A program made the position numbers and the translations under genes. A model generated the notes under the pieces. It did no database searches. It saw nothing but the letters and a program-made list of their open reading frames with translations, and had not been told where the DNA came from. From assembly GCA_913054445.1 (NCBI GenBank), contig CAJXIK010000037.1, positions 1-11,136 of the forward strand: DNA of 11,136 nt, given 5' to 3'. The stretch's first letter is position 1; each line of letters starts with the position of its first letter. Below, one piece after another: positions 7,469 through 11,136 of this stretch. This DNA comes from an uncultured Bermanella sp. (GTDB lineage Bacteria; Pseudomonadota; Gammaproteobacteria; Pseudomonadales; Oceanobacteraceae).

Positions 7469-9395
7469 ACTCCCCTCCCTCCAAGATGTCTTGCACGGCG
7501 TCGAGGCCCACGCCATTCGCCCCATGGACACGGCCTTTGCCAGCTTCATTCAAGAGTTAGATGCAGACTGTCAGGCCCTAGAGGTGGTGGCCTACCTGTT
7601 AAGCCAAACCCTAGGCCGGGGCAACGTCTGCCTAGACTTTAATCACCATGACGGGCTGACCACAGAGCAGCTCGCGGCCCTGTTAGCGGCCATCGTGAAA
7701 AGCCCGGTGGTGTGTGTGTTGGCCGCCGATGAAGCCATGCGCGACCACATTCACTTGCCCTTAGTGTTGCATGGCCAGCGCCTCTATTTGCAGCGTTACT
7801 GGTTGTATGAGTGTTCGTTACATCGCAGCATCGCGAGCAAGATGGTGGCCATGCCTTGGCCGCTGGCAAGCCAAGGCCCCCTCATAAAAGAACTGTTTTC
7901 CCTCGATGCCGATGCCGACTCCGACTCCGTTAACAAAGTCAAAGTCAAAGTCAAAGGCGAAGACGACACCGACTGGCAGGCGGTGGCCGCATGCGTGGCC
8001 GCCAATAAGCAATTTTCGGTGATCAGCGGTGGCCCGGGCACCGGCAAGACCACCACCGTGATTCGCCTGCTGGCCATCTTGATTCATCAATACCAGAGCC
8101 ACCATCAACGCCAACCCATCATCAAGCTGGCGGCTCCCACCGGCAAGGCCGCCATGCGCCTCACCGAATCCATCAACGGTGCCAAGCAGTCCCTGCCGGT
8201 GAGCGAGGATATAAAGCGGCAGATTCCGCAGCAGGCCAGTACCCTGCACCGGTTGCTAAGCCGCAATCGTCGCGGCGAATTTAAGTACAACGCCAACCAC
8301 CCGCTGCACTTAGATGTGCTGGTGGTCGATGAGGCATCCATGGTGGACCTGCCCCTCATGAGCAAACTCATGAGTGCGTTGCCGCCCCACGGGCAAATAA
8401 TATTGTTGGGAGACAAGGATCAGCTGGCCTCGGTGGAGGCGGGCAGTGTGTTGGCCGATATTTGTGATAGCGAGGCGGCGCACGGCTACAGCGCGGCCAA
8501 TGAAACGCTGATAGCGACGTTGACGGCACAAACCCTAGACCAACGGGAATTAGAGCCCAGCGGAGCACCGCTTAGGGACCATATTTGCCAGCTGCGCAAG
8601 AGCTACCGTTTTGATGCGAACAGCGGCATCGGCTGCCTAGCCCGCGCCGCCAACGAGGGGAACTTTAAGGCGTGGCAAGCGGCCAGCCAGCAGGGCTTCG
8701 CAGACTTAAACCTGTTGCCCTTGAGTGACCCCAGTTTTCACGACTTCATCGAGCTGGCCGCGGCTCAGTACCAGCCTTACCTAGCATTAATGAGCGCCGA
8801 GGGCAGCAGCGACCAGCAGGCCATGGCCATCTATACCGCCTTTAACCAGTTTCAGGTGTTGTGCGCCCTGCGCGATGGCCCGCTGGGGGTGACGGGGTTA
8901 AATGAGTCTATCGAGCAGACCCTCGCCCGGCAGCAGGCCATAGATACCTCGCAGCCGTGGTATTTTGGGCGGCCAATCATGGTCATGGAGAACGATTACG
9001 GCCTAAACCTGTATAATGGCGATATTGGTATCATACTTCCTTTAGCAGACGCGGCGGGGGTGGTGCGGGCCAAGGTGGCGTTTATTGGCAGCGATGGGCA
9101 AGTGCGTTGGATTCAACCCTCGCGCCTGCCGAAGCATGAGACCGTTTACGCCATGACGGTACACAAGAGCCAGGGCTCAGAATTTAACCACTGCGCGCTG
9201 GTCTTGCCCGATTATCACGCCAGCGTGGTGAGTAAAGAATTGATCTACACGGGCATCACCCGCGCGAAAAAACGGCTAACGCTGTTGGCCCGCGACTCGG
9301 TGGTGCGCCGGGGTTTAAAAAACAAGGTGCAGCGCTTCAGTGGTTTACGCGACCGCTTGTGGACACACAGCAGCACCCAAATTTCATTATTTTAA
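7461..9395 (+). CDS. recD: RecD, 5'-3' helicase subunit of RecBCD
   Basis: The 644-residue product is an SF1B helicase, somewhat longer than E. coli RecD (608 aa). The N-terminal domain (about 1-145), with the IRPMDTAFA segment, is the part that contacts RecC in the E. coli enzyme. The motor follows: Walker A SGGPGTGKTTT (189-199), motif Ia LAAPTGKAAMRLTES (223-237), Walker B VVDEAS (288-293), motif III GDKDQLASVEAG (317-328), motif IV KSYRF (380-384), motif V TVHKSQGSEF (566-575) and motif VI YTGITRAKKR (596-605). RecD moves on the 5'-ended strand as the fast motor and lets the enzyme respond to Chi. The start at 7461 fits both the ribosome binding site and family alignment. An unusual charged linker at 150-169, encoded by short tandem repeats, lies just before the motor. 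It overlaps the recB stop by eight bases; msrA begins 13 bases after its stop. Confidence 0.97.
   Translation: MHRLPSLQDVLHGVEAHAIRPMDTAFASFIQELDADCQALEVVAYLLSQTLGRGNVCLDFNHHDGLTTEQLAALLAAIVKSPVVCVLAADEAMRDHIHLPLVLHGQRLYLQRYWLYECSLHRSIASKMVAMPWPLASQGPLIKELFSLDADADSDSVNKVKVKVKGEDDTDWQAVAACVAANKQFSVISGGPGTGKTTTVIRLLAILIHQYQSHHQRQPIIKLAAPTGKAAMRLTESINGAKQSLPVSEDIKRQIPQQASTLHRLLSRNRRGEFKYNANHPLHLDVLVVDEASMVDLPLMSKLMSALPPHGQIILLGDKDQLASVEAGSVLADICDSEAAHGYSAANETLIATLTAQTLDQRELEPSGAPLRDHICQLRKSYRFDANSGIGCLARAANEGNFKAWQAASQQGFADLNLLPLSDPSFHDFIELAAAQYQPYLALMSAEGSSDQQAMAIYTAFNQFQVLCALRDGPLGVTGLNESIEQTLARQQAIDTSQPWYFGRPIMVMENDYGLNLYNGDIGIILPLADAAGVVRAKVAFIGSDGQVRWIQPSRLPKHETVYAMTVHKSQGSEFNHCALVLPDYHASVVSKELIYTGITRAKKRLTLLARDSVVRRGLKNKVQRFSGLRDRLWTHSSTQISLF
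7905..7957 (+). repeat. Hexanucleotide tandem repeats within recD
   Basis: Two adjoining short tracts lie inside recD. The first is GATGCC twice then GACTCC twice (7905-7928); the second is AAAGTC three times plus AAAGG (7935-7957). They encode DADADSDS and KVKVKVK, an acidic run followed by a basic run. Unit length is two codons, so slippage would keep the reading frame and only alter linker length. Confidence 0.85.
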
Positions 9396-9408
9396 GTAAG
9401 GTCTCGTC

Positions 9409-10026
9409 ATGGACAAATCACTCTTGGTCGACAAAGATCAGGCACTGCCTCATCGTCAACAGAAGATGCCGGTGGCCCGCAAGCACGCCGTGCTGGGCAC
9501 CAACATGCAAGGCCCCTGGCCCACCCACGCCCAAAAAGCCTACTTCGCCATGGGTTGTTTTTGGGGGGTAGAAAAACTATTTTGGCAGCTGCCCGGTGTC
9601 TACTGCACGGCGGTGGGTTACATGGGAGGCTTCACCAAAAATGCCAGCTATGAAGATGTGTGCAGCGGCCAAACCGCCCACACCGAGACCGTGATGGTGG
9701 TTTACAATCAGGAACTCACCGATTTTTGGACTCTGCTAGAAGCATTTTGGCAGGGCCACAACCCCACCCAAGGCATGTCGCAGGGCAACGACCAGGGCAC
9801 ACAATATCGCTCGGCGATTTTTTGGGCAGATGACATGCAAAAGATGTTCGGCGAAAAAAGCCGTGGCCTTTACCAAGGCAGCCTCAGCAAAGCAGGCTTG
9901 GGCAAGATCACCACCGAGATTAAAAAAGCCAAAGAATTTTATTTTGCCGAAGACGAACACCAGCAATATTTAGCCAAGCATCCCAGCGGTTACTGTGGGT
10001 TAGCGGGCACGGGCGTGGCATTCTAA
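9409..10026 (+). CDS. msrA: Peptide methionine (S)-S-oxide reductase MsrA
   Basis: The 205-residue product matches E. coli-type MsrA (212 aa), which reduces the S-epimer of methionine sulfoxide in proteins and free methionine in the cytoplasm with thioredoxin as electron donor. The active site is GCFWGVE with nucleophile Cys50. Other residues matching the E. coli site are Phe51, Tyr81, Glu93 (HTETV), Asp128 and Tyr133 (GNDQGTQYR). The N-terminal extension, MPVARKHAV at 20-28, is typical of the long proteobacterial form. The resolving Cys196 is present in GYCG, but the second one (E. coli Cys206) is replaced by Ala204 in the terminal GVAF, so a simpler two-cysteine cycle is expected. TAAGG seven bases before ATG serves as ribosome binding site. 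It lies 13 bases after recD and shares one base with rlmF, so cotranscription is likely. Confidence 0.96.
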   Translation: MDKSLLVDKDQALPHRQQKMPVARKHAVLGTNMQGPWPTHAQKAYFAMGCFWGVEKLFWQLPGVYCTAVGYMGGFTKNASYEDVCSGQTAHTETVMVVYNQELTDFWTLLEAFWQGHNPTQGMSQGNDQGTQYRSAIFWADDMQKMFGEKSRGLYQGSLSKAGLGKITTEIKKAKEFYFAEDEHQQYLAKHPSGYCGLAGTGVAF

Positions 10027-10922
10027 TGCACAAAAATAACCCCCATAACCAGTCCTACGATATGAGCGCGCTGTGTGCGGCCCTGCCGGAACTGACGCCC
10101 CATATTATAGAAGGCCAGAGAGGCCAGCAGACCCTAGATTTTTCCGATGGCCAAGCCATTAAGGCGCTTAATAAAGCCATCTTAAAGAAAGACTACCGTA
10201 TCGATTTTTGGGATTTGCCCGACGGCTACCTGTGCCCCCCCATTCCGGGCCGAGTAGATTACCTTTATCACCTCAAAGATTTAATTACCCCGCCCACCGA
10301 CCGTGCCGTGTCGGCGCTCGACATCGGCACCGGTGCCAACCTAATTTACGCCATCGTCGGCAGCCGCGCCTTTAACTGGCGCTTCGTGGCCAGCGAGATA
10401 GACAGCATGGCGGTGAACTGTGCCAAGCAGCTGGTGAAGGTCAACAAGGGTTTGAGTAAACAGATTAAGGTGCGCCATCAGAGCGATGAAAACAGCATCT
10501 TTGCCAACATTATTCACAGCGAAGATTATTTCGATGTGAGCCTGTGCAACCCGCCGTTTCACCGCTCACAAGAGGAGGCGGCGCAGGGAAATCAACGCAA
10601 GAATAAAAACCTAAATTACAATAAGAGTAAGCGCGGCTCTACCCTTAAACCCCACAAGAAAGACCAGCTAAATTTTGCCGGCACCCACAAAGAACTGTGG
10701 TGCGAGGGCGGAGAGCAAGCCTTCATCAAGAAGATGATAGAGCAGAGCGTTGCGGTAAAGGAACAGGTGGGCCTCTTTACCTGCCTGGTATCTCGCAAGG
10801 AGCACCTGCCTGCCATCTATAAGACCCTTAAATCTGTCAACGCTACTATGGTGAAAACCGTGGATATGGCGCAGGGCAGTAAGGTGAGCCGCTTCGTGGC
10901 GTGGTCTTTTTTTAGCGAATAG
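10026..10922 (+). CDS. rlmF: 23S rRNA (adenine(1618)-N(6))-methyltransferase RlmF
   Basis: The 298-residue product resembles E. coli RlmF/YbiN (308 aa), an S-adenosylmethionine-dependent enzyme that makes N6-methyladenosine at A1618 of 23S rRNA. The early block DFWDLPDGYLCPPIPGRVDY (60-79) is diagnostic of the family. The SAM-binding motif I is LDIGTGANLIY (98-108), the acidic residue of motif II is probably in VASEID (121-126), and the N6-adenine methylase catalytic motif is NPPF (175-178). ELWCEGGEQAFIKKMIE (223-239) and the MAQGSKVSRFVAW block near the C-terminus are also typical. A lysine-rich stretch at about 197-213 looks several residues longer than in E. coli. The start ATG overlaps the msrA stop (TAATG), indicating coupled translation; it is the last gene of the rightward cluster. 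Confidence 0.95.
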   Translation: MHKNNPHNQSYDMSALCAALPELTPHIIEGQRGQQTLDFSDGQAIKALNKAILKKDYRIDFWDLPDGYLCPPIPGRVDYLYHLKDLITPPTDRAVSALDIGTGANLIYAIVGSRAFNWRFVASEIDSMAVNCAKQLVKVNKGLSKQIKVRHQSDENSIFANIIHSEDYFDVSLCNPPFHRSQEEAAQGNQRKNKNLNYNKSKRGSTLKPHKKDQLNFAGTHKELWCEGGEQAFIKKMIEQSVAVKEQVGLFTCLVSRKEHLPAIYKTLKSVNATMVKTVDMAQGSKVSRFVAWSFFSE

Positions 10923-10935
10923 AGGGGGTTGTATG

Positions 10936-10962
10936 TAAGCTCGCAGGTTATCTGCGAGATTA
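10936..10962 (+). terminator. Hairpin after rlmF, possible terminator
   Basis: CTCGCAG and CTGCGAG form a perfect seven-pair stem around a GTTAT loop (10940-10958). A G/A mismatch and three further pairs (TAA with TTA) extend it to 10936-10962. It starts 13 bases after the rlmF stop, between two convergent genes, where a terminator is expected. The run of five T comes only at 10971-10975, after a GC-containing gap, so it is not a textbook intrinsic terminator; on the minus strand no T run follows the stem. It may instead protect the 3' end of the message. Confidence 0.45.
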
Positions 10963-11010
10963 CAGCTGGGTTTTTATGGCGCTTGCATGGTGCGGAATAT
11001 GCGGCGCTTA

Positions 11011-11136
11011 TTACATGTCTGTTAAGGGTTCTTCTAACTCTTGAATTAAATAGCTCAGTTCATCTGATTTTTCTGTGAACAAAGTGTGTGCGTCTGATAG
11101 GCCGCGATTATAGAAATATGGGCCTATCTCTTTAGC
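11011..11136 (-). CDS. DUF2164 family protein, C-terminal fragment
   Basis: Reading leftward from the window edge, 41 codons run in frame to a TAA at 11013-11011. The stretch EIGPYFYNRGLSDAHTLF, followed by an acidic helix (SDELSYLIQELEEP), matches what I recall of the C-terminal half of DUF2164 proteins, which are small (around 80 residues), bacterial and of unknown function. The N-terminus and promoter lie outside the window. It converges on rlmF with 88 bases between the stops. The family call rests on a short stretch, chiefly the IGPYFYN..L.DA pattern. Confidence 0.7.
   Translation of the reverse strand, partial: AKEIGPYFYNRGLSDAHTLFTEKSDELSYLIQELEEPLTDM

Noticed and set aside
7818..8249. 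Antisense open frame of 143 codons on the minus strand within recD
   Set aside because: It is the complement of strongly conserved recD motor codons, and the translated product resembles no family; it arises from GC-rich codon use.
10976..11010. GGCGCTT repeated twice (tggcgcttg and cggcgctta) downstream of the rlmF hairpin
   Set aside because: Only seven bases and two copies, with no stem or T run; not distinguishable from chance.
1..11136. A novel defence or mobile system, CRISPR array, tRNA or insertion sequence
   Set aside because: Every long gene is a recognised housekeeping family with intact motifs. No spaced repeat array, transposase, terminal inverted repeats or tRNA cloverleaf was seen. 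RecBCD does degrade foreign linear DNA, but this is established knowledge.

Overview
The window looks like an ordinary chromosomal housekeeping region of a gammaproteobacterium, probably a free-living or marine one. This rests on protein resemblance: RecB, RecC, RecD, MsrA and RlmF all read as close relatives of the E. coli proteins. The GC content is moderate (roughly 55 %) and there are no insertion sequences, phage genes or tRNA genes. I cannot place it to genus. It differs from the enteric layout in that no ptrA gene sits between recC and recB.

Layout. Positions 1-351 on the minus strand hold the start of a histidine phosphotransfer (Hpt) protein that runs off the left edge. A 248-base divergent spacer (352-599) separates it from a rightward cluster of five genes packed almost without gaps: recC (600-3881), recB (3878-7468), recD (7461-9395), msrA (9409-10026) and rlmF (10026-10922). 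Overlaps or gaps are 4, 8, -13 and 1 bases, so one transcript and translational coupling are likely. A 27-base inverted repeat follows rlmF. At the right edge a minus-strand gene, recognisably the C-terminus of a DUF2164 protein (11011-11136), converges on rlmF.

How the genes work together. RecB (3'-5' helicase plus nuclease), RecD (5'-3' helicase) and RecC (inactive helicase/nuclease folds that hold the complex and scan for Chi) form the RecBCD double-strand-break repair enzyme. All helicase motifs and the RecB nuclease residues appear intact. MsrA repairs oxidised methionine and RlmF methylates 23S rRNA; their place in the operon may be only positional, although repair of DNA breaks and of oxidised protein could fit a shared stress theme.

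I see no undescribed system here. The points most worth a second look are changes at several residues of RecC that contact Chi in E. coli, a hexanucleotide-repeat linker in recD, an MsrA lacking the second resolving cysteine, and a small hairpin that could mask the recC ribosome binding site. Comparisons with E. coli proteins were made from memory, not by alignment software.
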